Shown piece after piece: positions 24,360 through 36,613 of a DNA stretch of 64,000 nucleotides. Source of the stretch: Datnioides undecimradiatus. Taxonomy: Eukaryota; Chordata; Actinopteri; Lobotiformes; Datnioididae. The stretch is taken from positions 1,180,501 to 1,244,500 of the forward strand of contig WARS01000033.1 of the NCBI GenBank assembly GCA_008933995.1, written 5' to 3'. Under the pieces are notes generated by a model. The model did no database searches, was not told the origin of the DNA, and worked only from the letters and a program-made list of their open reading frames with translations. The position numbers and the translations under genes were made by a program. Position 1 is the stretch's first letter. The number at the start of each line of letters is the position of its first letter.

Positions 24360-24830
24360 TAGAAAAATAGTTTAAAGTGACGATCTGTGACATGTGCACA
24401 GAAATAGTCAATTCTCCGACTGATAGAACTCCACCAAGTTTCAAACTAACTCCAGGAGCTGAGAACTTTATTACTGCTGTAACTTTTGCAGAGTTTTACA
24501 AACACACATGTCCTAAAAGTCCTAAAAGTTCCATGGGTGAAACAGCTTCCATTAGCATGTATGCAGACCATCACCATGATGATTAGTAAACTCCATCCAC
24601 TGATGAAGACAGCATGACACGGATGAAGGAGACTGCCCTCCACCCTCCTCTGTCTATTACGATAGACAAATGCAGCATGTCCTGTGCTGGTGGTTGCTCA
24701 GCTCTGAGGAAAATGCAAATCGATCTAGTTGTCTTTGCTACAGCAACAGTAACACCACTTAGAAACACAAGGGGGCGATGAAAAGTTGTCCGTTGCCTCT
24801 TTAATTACTTTTAAAGGAGCAACATTTCAT
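24360..24830. repeat. Possible interspersed repeat with CTCF-like site
   Basis: The block starts near TTTAAAGTGACGATCTGTGA and closes near GTTGCCTCTTTAATTAC, a pairing of ends (TTAAAG.../...CTTTAA) common in fish non-autonomous elements. CAAGGGGGCGATG at about 24766-24778 resembles a CTCF core. A direct duplication TCCTAAAAG occurs near 24510-24530. No coding sequence. Class and boundaries uncertain. Confidence 0.3.
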
Positions 24831-26239
24831 ATTGCATTTACACAAAGTGAGGAGTAACAACAGAGGGATTTTAAAGAGTGTGGTCAACTCTGAGGCAGCA
24901 GAGCCTTTCCTCTGTTCAGGATAAGCACCAGTATCTGTACCAGGACTTAAATTCCCACCATGTAAGTTGCAGTGTAAGACCATTGTACTCATTAAACACC
25001 TGAATGCAACATAGATTGAATGTACTGTTGGCTTGTTTAGAAATGGAACAACTATTCAAGCTATTCTTATGTGGGCTCCAAGTTGGAGCCGAAGGCCATC
25101 GCTACATTGTGACTGTGTGTCATGAGGACGTTGTGAAAACGCTCGTATGCTCGTAACAGACGTTATCTTTCTCATCAGTGGTGAATGAGTTCTGGTGATG
25201 ATTTTATATGTTCATGGCACTGTTCACTGAAATCATCCCATCAAGACATACCAAGGTTTGTAAGGTCTCACTCTAAGTATTTTCAAAGAGCTCGACAGGG
25301 TCTGAAAATGATCAAAAGGCATTACCGCGCTCCTGCTGGTTGATCCATAACTACAGCATGTTTCAAGATGATTCATTCGTTTTTTTGATTTGTGCGTTGT
25401 AGTGAAGGGAATTGCAGGTTGAGGGCAAAATGACGTGGTATTGGTGCGATATAAAAAGGTTAAGGATTACTGAAGTCATTCACAGTCTGGCCATTATGAA
25501 TACCATGATGAGTATTATCATCATCATCTCACAGACTTTCATACCAATCCATCCAGCAGTCCTTTGGATTTTGCATTCTGAAGCAATCAACAGACTGCCT
25601 GAACAAGACCTATATATACAATCAGTTTTGTTATGTTATGCATGTGACAAATGGCGTCATCAGACATGTTTACGGTCTTAAAGTCTTTTCTCTCTGACTG
25701 TGAATTTGTGGATCGTGCTGAGATTTGGTTGAGAGGAAATCTTTTTTTGCCCTTTTTCCCATTAATGTATTCATTCCTCCGGTCCCCTGCGAGATACAGG
25801 AAAATATTTTATTGATTGCACAATTTCCTTGTGTGGACATTTCTCCAGGCATTTTTGCACCTTCTCGGTGACCACTGCCGATTCAGCGAGAGAGTGATTT
25901 TCTTTTGTAAAGAGAACTGGGTTGGAAGGCTGGAAAGACAAGCTAAAACAGCTAATTTTATGGATAATAGTGCTGAACAGAGTGGTCATGATGACATTTA
26001 GAGGTATATTACTGTCTGGAAACCGGACGGGGTCTTCAACCGGAGCTTCCCTTAATTTGAAAAAATAAGCTTACTTTTTCACTGTTCTGTAGTGGAGGAA
26101 ATTAAGTTCTCTCAGAGGAACACTAAACTGCACTCCTGTGTATGCGCCACATTACAGATTCAAAGCATTATTCAATAGAGAGAAAGGCTATTAACTCTGC
26201 TGCTTTCTGGGATGCAGTCCAAGTCAGATCAGAATTCTG
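24831..26239. other. Non-coding stretch with 17-bp palindrome
   Basis: An inverted repeat GGCTCCAA-G-TTGGAGCC lies at 25074-25090 (8-bp arms, one-base centre). Otherwise there is no gene and no repeat I recognise; short frames on both strands overlap around 25670-26000. Confidence 0.55.
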
Positions 26240-27010
26240 GTATGGTTAAATCCCCATAAGGGTTCCTGAGACGAGGCTGGCGCTTTCTTCCCGTGGACGA
26301 GCCGAGGACACAGGCATAATGACGTTAGGCACGGTGGTCCTGTTTGGACGGCTGTTTGTTTAACAGCGTATTCATTGGCTGTTTGCTGATAAACCTGGCG
26401 GGAAAGCTCTCGAAGCCCCGCCGCTGATGAATTGCCGTGGAGCTTTCTTGGTGATGTCTATTGTTTGGTTCTCCTTGCTAGCGCGCCACACGTCAGGATG
26501 GCTAAATTGACTTTGAAAAACGGGACCGGGTTAGTGTCAAAGGACAGTCTGCGGCTCCCTGCGACACCTTCTGCTGCTGGAATCGGCTTTAGATGGAAAT
26601 AAACAGGGAAAATGTTGTTGCATGGAGGATTCGGCTCATTCACACACCTGCTCTTACCAAATGTTGTTGTGTAATAAAGGCAGACAAATGACGGACATCT
26701 TAGTGATTAGATTACAGGAAGGGCAAAGTGTACAAAAGTCTGTTTTTGTGCCCTGACAAAAAAAGACAATGATGGCAATTACGATCAGCGCTATTCGCAC
26801 TCGCGCTACTGACATCAGCTGTTTGATTAAGCATCTCCTCTGCTCATGGCCTACATCTGCCCTCATTTCTCTGTTTGATGTATTTCCCTTCCTCGTTGTT
26901 TTTCCGAGGAGGAGAATAAAAGAAGACACCAAGACAAATTTCCTTTGGGACCTTGAATCATCTTTCATGGATTCTGTGGGTGGCTATCTTCCTCTGTGAC
27001 TGGGAATCTT
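26240..27010. promoter_or_regulatory. Candidate CNE block
   Basis: Long repeat-free stretch of balanced composition. GCTGTT-TGTTT-AACAGC at 26351-26367 is a 6-bp hairpin that also contains a forkhead-like TGTTTGTTTA. AT-rich binding-type motifs (GTGATTAGATTACAGG near 26702-26717; TGTTTGATTAAGC near 26819-26831) recur. Frames of 60-104 codons on both strands are not recognisable. Enhancer status inferred. Confidence 0.4.
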
Positions 27011-29630
27011 CGACAACTGCTATTGTCCCACATCAATACCAATTCCTACTTGTTGAGATGAAATTGGTATTCACGCTGTGTCAGTCAATTGTTTCCTTTG
27101 CTACTTTGATTGATCTCAGCGCACTGTAACCATCTTTCTAACCTTCAGGTGTCACTCTGTGGGTTCCTGACACAATAGCCCTCTAACATTCCAACAATGA
27201 CATGATACCAATACATCGTTTTATTCCAAGGCAGTTAGCAATGTGCACAAGTTACAGATTCCACAAAGAAGTTCAGATTACTCATTGATGTTAGTGCAAC
27301 TGCATCCAGCAAATAGACTTTGGGTCTTCTGTGGTTCAGAAGGTGTTACTAAACCTTAAACCTGAGGGGGAGAACCCAGCAATTTACGAGCCTAAGCCCC
27401 AGGACAGCTTAGCCTCTGCTGGACTGGTTTTGACATCCTTTTTAGAACGTGTTCCTCACAAGCCACATCTTTGTAGGTGTGCAGCATTAAGTTGTTGGAG
27501 TAGCCCATGAATATCTGGGGCATCTGTGTGCTGATGATGTATGTGACAAATCTTGGAGGGATTTGTAGACTCCAGCATAGCATAAAGACAAAATGGCCAA
27601 AACGGAGAGGTCAACATTTGTAGCTCTACTTCTTCCATTTTAAATTCTGATTTGACAACTTGCAAGGTTTAAAAAATAAACTAATAAGTGACTGAAGCCC
27701 TAGAATACATTATACTCCCCTTCTCAATATTTGAGCCTATTCCCCACGACTGTTTTGATGCTGACATGAAAAATTGTTAACTGTCCCTTTAACTACCAGT
27801 TTAGAGAGCATAGTTTTAGCATGAAGTTTACTAACACTAAAAGTGCTGCCCCAGATGGTTGCCAAAGTGAGGCAACAATCAAACAGCTGACACACAGAGA
27901 AACATTGGAGAACCTTCACTCCCACTGAAGCATGAGCAGGAGCGGCCCTGTCCTCTGTCAAAGCCAACAGCCACTTTTTATGTTTTCAGCGCACAGACTT
28001 TCCTGCATCAGTCTACAGGCAAGTCCAGGAGCAAGGTGTTAATTGCGTGGATGGGTCCGATCCCAGGCCTCCATCTGGCCCAAAGTGGGCAGCTAGTTCA
28101 GCCTCTGGTCTGATCACACTGCAACCAGCTGGTGATGGCCTGTAGCACTAATGTACAAATGCAAGACCAAGTGTCTCACTCATGCAGTTATAATAGGTGG
28201 TTCCTCATTGCTGCATTTAGTTGTTTTGCATTTAATCCATGCCTACAGGATGTTACACAGCAACCAGGTGGTGCGAAAGGTGTCAACATCTTCACAATGG
28301 TCCACTTAAGGACTTGATTGTGGTGCTTGTGTGATATCATCCTAAGAAACTATTACATACTCCAAGAGTTGATATGCCAGTGACATGAAATGGATTTCCA
28401 GGGTTGCTGTGGTAGAACCCTGACCAGCCCCATCCAACAACCTTGGGCTGATCTGGAACACCAGTTCTGATCTAGACCTTATCACCCAGTATCAGTGCAG
28501 AACCTCACTGTGATCCTTTCAGACAACAGAGAGCCGCCACGGTTGTATTAGCAGAGACTCCAGTCTGCAGTGTAGTTTGTGCACATGGCTGATAAACCAG
28601 AACAGTACCCTGAAAAGCAGTAATTAATCACCTGATGAAAGTTTCACCTCTCTAGCTGTACACATGTGTGCACCCTCACTCTTGATTGCCCATGCACGCA
28701 TGCTTTCTATTTTTTCTTTCCTTCTCCTCTCTATATTTTAGAAAGGTTTTTTAAAAGTTTATATGCTGGTATCATTGAAGTAAGTTTCATATAAGCAATG
28801 GCAGTTCATCGAAACTCATTGCAAACTAGAAGAGATGTGAGCATATGAATGCAGAGTTCTAGGTGAGAGTTTGGGGAGGCAGTGTGGACAGACGAAGGGT
28901 AGGCAGCAGGTAGACACTAGAAGGCATGGTGGAAGAGTTTCAGATAGAACACTTAGAAAATATGTTTTAAATACATCGACCAGTCTAGCTCACTTGGAGC
29001 ATACTGAGGCCCTTAAACTTCCTTTCCTGTTTATAATTCCTCGCAGAATTCCACAGCACAGGCAGGGATCAGGAACTCGCATCACCTCAGCCTTTGGTCT
29101 GATGTCTTCCTCCTCAGCAACAACAGCAGCCCACCTCCCTGCCTGTCTTCCCCACTGAAGAGGCTGTGAAAACTGTCACATCCATGGCCCGGCCCCACCA
29201 GATAACACAGCTTTAATAGTGGATCGCTGAAGCCCCTGACACCCCGAATGAAAGAACTTGACATGGCAACATGAATGTGAACACAATGGCTTTGACAAGC
29301 AAGCAACAGCTCCAACAGGGAATTATACAGTGGCCCCTGGTTAAGAAGTAATGCACATTCTTTAACTATTCATCAGCTCACTGACACAGAGGATGATATG
29401 AATGCCTTCAACAGTATTGGGCCTGACAAAATGTGGTTGTTTGGTAGGAGTTCAAATGCAACAGCAGGCATGGACCTTGAAGTGTGCAGACAACTGCTCA
29501 TTGATTCCATTCCCCAAAGGCTCTGTTGCTGCTTGAATTCATCAGCAAAATGTCTTTTGGGGCAAAAAGTCCCTTTTCATCACAGGACCAATTGCATCAA
29601 TCTGCTGCTGATGCCAGCCGGCCTGCTGGA
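27011..29630. other. Non-coding stretch, no gene seen
   Basis: About 2.6 kb of ordinary sequence. No exon, RNA gene or clear transposon noted. Confidence 0.6.
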
Positions 29631-30060
29631 TAAATCCCAACACTAAAAGTTTTGAAGTCAGTCTCCGGGGCTGTTGCAATGAAAACGCACCACGCCACTC
29701 ACACTCAGTGCGTAAGTTGAGTTTTGCTGTGTGAAAGGGGATGGGGCATGGGGGGAGGGCAGGGAGGTTGGGACATGATGCCAATTGTCTGTCACATCAA
29801 TCAGGGGGATGTTCATCCAGCAGTCAGTCAGTGAGCCAGCGGTGGCATGGGCATCAATAAGGCAGGCTGACAGCAGACTTGGAGAGACTGTAACGGTCCT
29901 CTTCCTCCTGGAGTGTGCCCTGAACACACAGATATTTAAATGATAGAAGGGACTGACTGCACCATTCAAGTCAATAGTGGCTCACAATTCAACCCCTCCT
30001 GTTTCTTCTTCAAGGTCTAAAAAAGGGAATGGGCCAGAGGGCTGACTCACTGGCAGAAAG
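29631..30060. promoter_or_regulatory. Weak candidate CNE
   Basis: Repeat-free stretch with CTGTCACATCAATCA near 29789-29803, a TALE-like TGTCA close to an ATCAATCA core. G-rich run near 29739-29770. Weaker than the other candidates. Confidence 0.25.
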
Positions 30061-32832
30061 ACGATTTCTTTTTTTGGGACTTTCTTTTGGAGTCGAACCA
30101 AAGATTGAACAAAGTTTGATTTTACTGATCCTACTGTGGGGCAACAGAAACAGAACATTAACAACATATCCTCTATTTTTAAATATAACCCTGAATTGTA
30201 GTTGGTGAAAATCAATAAAGCCGACCCACTGAAGCAAGAGAATCAGCGTGTTTCTCATTCTTGCGTTCCGACATAAATGTGAAGCAGCACTGATCAATAT
30301 TATACACATATTATTAACTTAATTTTCAATATATACTGCATAAGAACATTGAATTATTAGCTGTGTGATTTGAAAGATGTATTTTAGTAGTAATGAATCC
30401 ACACAATTACGACCCAACCACTTTCCCTGAGCTCTGGAGTGCCGTTTAGCATTTTTCATCTCTTCTTCTTGACTTTCTGACCTACAGACTCTGCTCAGCG
30501 TCAGTAGACAATCCATTTCAACAAGTATATGAAAAATAACCTTGGACAAATGCATTGCACACATCAAACAGCAGAAAACTAGCATGCCAGACCCTCATAT
30601 CTAAGCTAAAGGGTGAGTGAGTACCGGACTGCAAATGGATGCTAATGTTGCTCAGTACCTGCTGAACGTGCTAACAGGTTCACCGTTTCCAGACCCAAAA
30701 GTCGACGACTTTATCGGACGATAACGCAAAATATCAATGTTGTGCAGCTGCTGCCCACCTGGAAGCCAACCTGCCATCTGTCTCCACCAGAAATCACTTC
30801 ATCCATAATGCAATCTTCAGCTTTACAGTTATACTTTAAAGCAATAAAACATTAAACTGTCACTCCACACTCGCTGAGAATGTTGCGAATCTGACAAGTC
30901 TCTGATATTTGTATTTTTCTTTAATAAATCCAGTTTCCTGTTTGATAAATCAAAAATCCAGGACAAGGGATGCATCTGTTTGGATGTAGGCTCAGATAGG
31001 CAGTAGGCAGATTACAAAAAAACAGCAGTTTCACTTATTTTTCTCCAGTAACACGCTGTACAAAGTGTCTCTTAAACAGCAGTGAGTGGGCACTCTATTC
31101 AGAGAAAACTGCATCTGTAGATGTTTAGGCTCTCTCTCCTTTTCGGTATAAAGCAATCACAGACTGAGTGCAGTTGCTGATTGCCTTATACCAATCTGCA
31201 CGGCTTCTGATTTCACGATTTCTGAAGATCAAACCTTTCAAATATTACCTCTCTTTGCCATTTGAAGTTTGAAGTTGAATGAAGTGGCGACGTTTCCCAG
31301 GAGAGACGCAGTTTTTTAAAGTAGAAACCTTGCTGTAACGTGGTGAAGGTCTTTCACTGTCTATCTGTTCTAACTCTATCTTCAGAGGGCTCCCTCTGCA
31401 GTGAGGTGCCAACTCTGTGCCTCTTATTCAAATCAAGTCACGAATCTCAGTGGGAGTCCCTCTGAGGACAAAAGCAAGGAGGCCTGGACCATGAAAAGAG
31501 ATTACCATTTCACAGATCTGAATTCTGAGCAGCGCCGCCACCGCTACTGTTTCCAACTAAACGGATGGAGTGTTTGTTTACTTGGTTGTTTCAATAGTGA
31601 TTAAAATAATAATAACCTGTAAGGAATGGAGAAGGCATTACAGTGGCTTTGCCACTCATGTGCCATGAGTTAAGAGCTTGTTAAGATGAATAACTATTGG
31701 CAGTTCTCTTCTGAACTCACAGTTAGAAAAGCTGCATGCTCCTGGAAATCGTCCAGATGCTGACAGTTGCTTGTCTTTATGCTGGTTTTAAGCTCCCCTG
31801 GCACTGGCACAATATGGAGATTAACACAGAGAGTACTAATTCTGTTGTCAACGTACTAATCTTAACAAATGGAATTGTCAAGTTGTTAGCATTTATGATG
31901 ATGATATGCCATACCTGACACATATATTTTGATAGTAATGTAAAGTTGTACAGCTTTCTTAAGATGATATGTATTAGAATGTATTATTCATACACTACAT
32001 CCATTAGATATAGTATTTCAAGTGTGTCCTAATCAGAATGTTGTCATTTAAGTCGTATTCAGCTGCCCAATAAAAAGATGTGACCGTTCCTTTTTCCACG
32101 CTGAACCCCACATCTGTACGTCTAACAGCCTACATGGTCCTCATGTTGTAGCCCACCTCACATTGTAAAGCCTTTTACCATCATGGGATGTGAAAACATC
32201 AGATTTCCACGCAGTCAGCAAAAGTCAGCGCGCGTATCCTGCTCATACTAATAAAATCCCAGTGCAGTGTGGAGCATCTCTCCTGCTGGGCCGCTGACAG
32301 CACCACCAGCCAAAGACTCACTCACTGTGGACAGCAGTACAAGAGGCTGGGCCACCGTCTGGTTCAGAAGTGGTTTAGCTGACAGACTGGAGTCACATGT
32401 ACAGACTCAGAGAGCGTTGTCACATCTGAGGAGATAACCCCATAATGATGTAAATGAAGTTTTTAGTTTTTACATATAGCAGCCACAGTATTGGGGTGAA
32501 GGCTAACTGATGAGAGAGGCAAATCCAGATTGTTCCAGATGGACAATGTGTGGAGGTGACAGATCACTAGATTGATTATTTGCACAGCAACAACTTTATT
32601 TTGCATTTAAGTTGTTGCACCAATGCAGTGGCCTTTGGGCACTTACCCACGTTGGTTGGCAATCAAACACGTTTTTATGAAGTCTATGCTATCATGCTAA
32701 CTATTCAGCCTCTATAAAAAGAACATCAGCTCATGTATGCAAGAGATATTTCCTCAACTCGAATCCTAAATGACTCAAAGCAGTAGGAGTACCCAAACCG
32801 ATCACTCAGTTTCATTTGTGTTGATAAAACCT
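30061..32832. other. Non-coding stretch, no gene seen
   Basis: No supportable gene. 30600-30760 (GGATGCTAATGTTGCTCAG and following text) has the feel of a percomorph interspersed repeat but I cannot define it. The rest is plain. Confidence 0.5.
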
Positions 32833-33200
32833 TTAGAAATACTTTACAATGTGAGGAAGAGTGATGACTGAGCAACCAGGAAACACCTCAGCAGGGGAGT
32901 GTCGTGTGGCTGACAAGGCGCAGGTGCTCCAGCCAAACACACTGCACTGTCCCATCCATCGTGTGCTCCGGTCAGTTGTCCTAAAGGCCACTTCATCACG
33001 GTCTGTCAATGGGACAGAGCCGGGCTCTGTTTGAGTGCGATGGCCTGAGACGGGAATGAAGCCTCCATCGCTCTCTTCGCCACCACGGATCCATGAGCCA
33101 TTAAAGCCAACATGACTCATACAGCAGATAAGAACAATAAGAACAGGAAATAACAAACAAAAATGCCTCTAATTAAATGGATTTAAATTTGCTCAAGATG
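32833..33200. promoter_or_regulatory. Candidate CNE
   Basis: GC-balanced, repeat-free, then passing into AT-rich CTCTAATTAAATGG near 33167-33180 (homeodomain core). The antisense frame across it (107 codons) has no recognisable domain. Confidence 0.3.
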
Positions 33201-33422
33201 CTGTTCGGTGCTTTGAAGGGTTGATTGCCCTAAATTACACAAAAAACAACCAAATTAAATAATAAAGAGCACATGTGTTCATTTACCTCTGACTGTAGCT
33301 CTCATCTATGTGATTTTGTTGTCCGAGTTCGGAGTGTCCGTCTCTGAACTGTCTTCCTTTACCCCGATACAATGGAGATAAAACGACAAGATGATCACTT
33401 ATGAATGTATTAACAGGAAACA

Positions 33423-33446
33423 CCTACCAACGCCTCTAAAGCTCAC
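33423..33446 (+). repeat. Fragment of dispersed repeat shared with 45.96-46.10 kb
   Basis: CCTACCAACGCCTCTAAAGC and the next four bases match 46057-46080 at 21 of 24 positions. The phrase is part of a common percomorph repeat. Only this short relic is visible here. Confidence 0.5.
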
Positions 33447-33889
33447 AAATGAATCCCATTGTTTCACACTGCTTTAATCTGCTGAGCAACAGAAATGTTG
33501 CCCGCCACAGTCACATATAGAAGTGTTTTTAGATGGTGAGAAATGATGTGCTAACGCTTTGATCACACACCTGCAACCACTCACCAGGAGAAGCTCTGCT
33601 TTTAACCCTTTCTACCCTGCTGTGCATCCTGGTTGGTGATTTCTCCTCTCAATCTTCTGATTTCATAATGATTCATAACACAAAGGTGATCCTCAGAGGT
33701 CTATGTGAACGACCCCGCCTGATTTACGTCAATTGTCGCTGCACCAGCAGATCGTGGATTTTTATCTTTTATCATTTCAGCCCACTAGTCATATCTGGGA
33801 GCCCGCAGTCTGGTTCAAAGCCTGCTGGCTGATGGGTCGGTGTAATATCAGCCGTAACGTCAGCCAACAATGCTGAATAAACTCTCGAC
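33447..33889. other. Non-coding stretch, no gene seen
   Basis: Ordinary sequence between repeat fragments. Confidence 0.55.
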
Positions 33890-34094
33890 ACATGTACCGA
33901 ACAGTTGCCAGGTACGTGGTTAAGGTTTAGAAAAAAACGTCTTGGAATGGATTGAAAGTAGGTTAGACGAGCTTCATCACCATGGTAACAGTAATAGGCA
34001 CATGGGTGGGGTCATGGTACGATCGTAGGTCATGCTTAAAAAGAGCACTGTCAGGAGCTGGAGGCAGAAGACGCTGACCCTTTCATACTGAGCA

Positions 34095-34110
34095 TGTTGT
34101 AATTACAACA
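34095..34110. repeat. Exact 16-bp palindrome with TAATTA core
   Basis: TGTTGTAATTACAACA is its own reverse complement. It abuts the CTCF-like sequence that follows. It may belong to the surrounding repeat. Confidence 0.85.
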
Positions 34111-34123
34111 AGAGGGCGCTGTG
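34107..34123 (+). promoter_or_regulatory. CTCF-like motif
   Basis: CAACAAGAGGGCGCTGTG fits much of the CTCF core (YAGRKGGCRS shape: AAGAGGGCGC). It overlaps the 3' half of the palindrome. Because it may sit in a dispersed repeat, it could exist in many copies genome-wide. Binding is not shown. Confidence 0.35.
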
Positions 34124-34379
34124 ACTGGGATGTAAACAGGTGTCAACTGCAAACAATCGCTCAATAAACAACAGTGTAATAGACGACATAGATCCAAAAT
34201 GGGATTATGTGGCTTCCAGCGTAGCACAATATTTGCTACATGCTACAGCAGTTAGCCTGGCTAAAACAATCAACGTGTCGCCGCTTAGGTTCACTATGAC
34301 CACTCCGAGGCTCAAAGGCTGGCATAATGTCTCGTTGAAAACGGAGTCGTGAATCCTTTACGAGTCCCGGGGATACACT

Positions 34380-34890
34380 GCGCGCCGCCACTTCTCCAGA
34401 AACCAGTTGGTTAACACCTTTCCTCTAATCTCTTCCCTGAGAGTCAGAAAACTCACGGAGCCTCATGTTTCTCCTCATCTGGGAGACATTTTGGACGATT
34501 ACTTGTGTGGGATGTGGTAATGCAATTATATCTCCGCACGCTGCGTCGCCCGGGGCTGCTGGAATGACATTACACTTGATGGATGCAGCTATCAAACACA
34601 TTCCCGTGATTGTCATGTGGCAGTCAAAAACAGAGTCTGGAGTTTCCTCCCACACGATCTTAGGTCCCCAAAGGAGGCCATTACATTCACTTTACACTTC
34701 CTGAATCATGAGTGACGGATAATTTGGACCGGATAATGAAGTAAATAAAAATAAAACCGAACAGCGATAAATATTTGTAGACCTGCTGGCGTTATAATGA
34801 GCACAATTAATCAGATGCATCAAATTCATAATTTACTGCATCCTAATAAACTAAATCGACACTAATTATCCAGTCTGATTTAATGACTTC
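34380..34890. promoter_or_regulatory. Candidate CNE, strongly homeodomain-type
   Basis: The right half is AT-rich and dense in homeodomain cores: CAATTAATCAGATG at 34804-34817, CTAATAAACTAAATC near 34843-34857 and TAATTA at 34863-34868. The left half is GC-balanced (34440-34700). This mixture is typical of vertebrate developmental enhancers. No coding signal in either strand. Confidence 0.4.
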
Positions 34891-36613
34891 TTCCTCTCTG
34901 ACAACTTTTACAGTTTCCACTGCCACCATGGCCCGGGCTTTTGAAACCCCCTCTCCTCGATCGCTGATATTTTCCTAGGCAGCTCTCGCGAATTCCAGCA
35001 AGAGTTAGATCACAATTTGTTCCAGATTGTCTGCGCGGCAGTTTGTTGGAGGCAGTTATTTTGCAAACTTGGTCTGCTCCTCCGGCACTACGGGAGGTTT
35101 GCCACAGAGGCCGGGCTGTTTGCATGCACCCGTGGGTCATTTTGAAGTTCTGTCTCTCGCTCCCACACACACACATTCGCACACATAGCATGCTTTCTTA
35201 TGGTCATGTTAAAACAAATAAAAGAACAATATGATGATGGGGTTTTTTGTTAAATTTGGGTGGTTTGGCTTTTTGTTGGTGGCGGTGTTGTTCCCATACT
35301 CAGATATGCTGGTTATCACTGCTTACAGTAACAGCAGTGTGTACAGTCGGTGTACAGCAGCACTGCAGAATGACGAGACTTGTTATATTCTGTTTCTCGT
35401 TGCTATAAAGTCCCATGAACCAATGTATCCAAATGTATCGACCGACAGTAAGCATCATCCATCACAGCCTACACTGATAATTCTTCTTCTCCTATGTTCT
35501 TCTAAGTTCCACTGTTGTCCAAAAGCACATCAATCAGCCACACGGTTGTTCCTTCATCACCATGATCACATGTACACTGGAGTTTATTTTAAATACCCAC
35601 CAGAAAACAAGCAATAAAAGCTCAAATGTGAACACTTTTGCTTCTTCACATTCACAAACATTGTTATATTTATAATAAAGTTTGCACGCACCTAAAAATC
35701 ATATTCAATTGCACCACGGCACCAAATGTGAGTGACTCCACTGCTGAAAATAGTCCCTGGCAAATGCCCATTTCCTCCTCGTTATAAGAAGTCTTTCTCC
35801 AAACTGAAACTGTGGTGTGTTGTTTGTTTTCAGGTGGTTGTGGTCTCTATGTTGGATTAGCCGACAATAGAAATGGTTAGGGAGTGAACCATCAAGACTA
35901 CTTTGCTTAAAACAACACCAAATCCACATTGTTCTACATGTAATTTCCCCCGATTTGCTTTTTTTTTAATGTGTTGAAACAAGACAGTAGAGGACAGAAC
36001 GCTGTACTGGGCTGGAAACAGGACGGCCCGATTATTGGAACCAGGTGAAACAGTCTGACTCCACTGGCTGTTTTTTTTTTCTCTCTCTCTGTTGTTTTAA
36101 GAAAATAAAATTTTCATGGTTCAGGAGAGAAAATGTAAGGACGGGGATTTTTCGCTGTGTATCCCAAAGACACGGTGTTGACTGCTGCCAGAAACATGAA
36201 ACACATGATATCCTGAGTGCAGGGTGTATTTTCCCTCAGAAAACAGCAGAATGTAAAGCTCTCACGGATTGCTTAAATCATTTTTTAAATCATTTTAAAG
36301 AGGAACAAAATGAAAATGTGTTTATTAGCAAATGTCCCAGATTGTTGCTACAAATTCCCTTAACAACCTGCAAATAAATTACAATTGGAAGTGAAGGCTA
36401 CACAGAGCAGCAGCTCCTCCACACTGTGCAGCTGCCAATAGTCGCTGACTCCCAACAGTCCTGCCAACTGCTGCTTGTCCCTTCTCTCTGGCAGACACGT
36501 CTTTTTAAGGCCCCTCGCCACTACAGCCTTTGAACGCGGCACCGGCTGCAGGACACACTGTACAGACAAGATAAACACTCCGTGCGTTCAGACGTTACAA
36601 AATAAAATAATTC
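34891..36613. other. Non-coding stretch with simple-sequence tracts
   Basis: No gene. A 128-codon frame at 35231-35617 has no recognisable domain. T10 followed by (CT)5 lies at 36071-36090. A perfect 12-bp tandem duplication (TTAAATCATTTT twice) lies at 36273-36296. Confidence 0.55.

Larger units (their letters stand above)
33890..34352 (+). repeat. Probable percomorph interspersed repeat cluster
   Basis: Segments such as AGGTACGTGGTTAAGGTTTAG (about 33911-33930) and, further on, CAAAATGGGATTATGTGGCT and CAGTTAGCCTGGCTAAAACA are phrases I associate with high-copy percomorph repeats. A 70-codon frame at 34140-34352 falls wholly in this text and should not be read as a gene. Class unknown; boundaries approximate. 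Confidence 0.4.

Noticed and set aside
34140..34352. 70-codon + frame
   Set aside because: Falls within text of a probable high-copy repeat.
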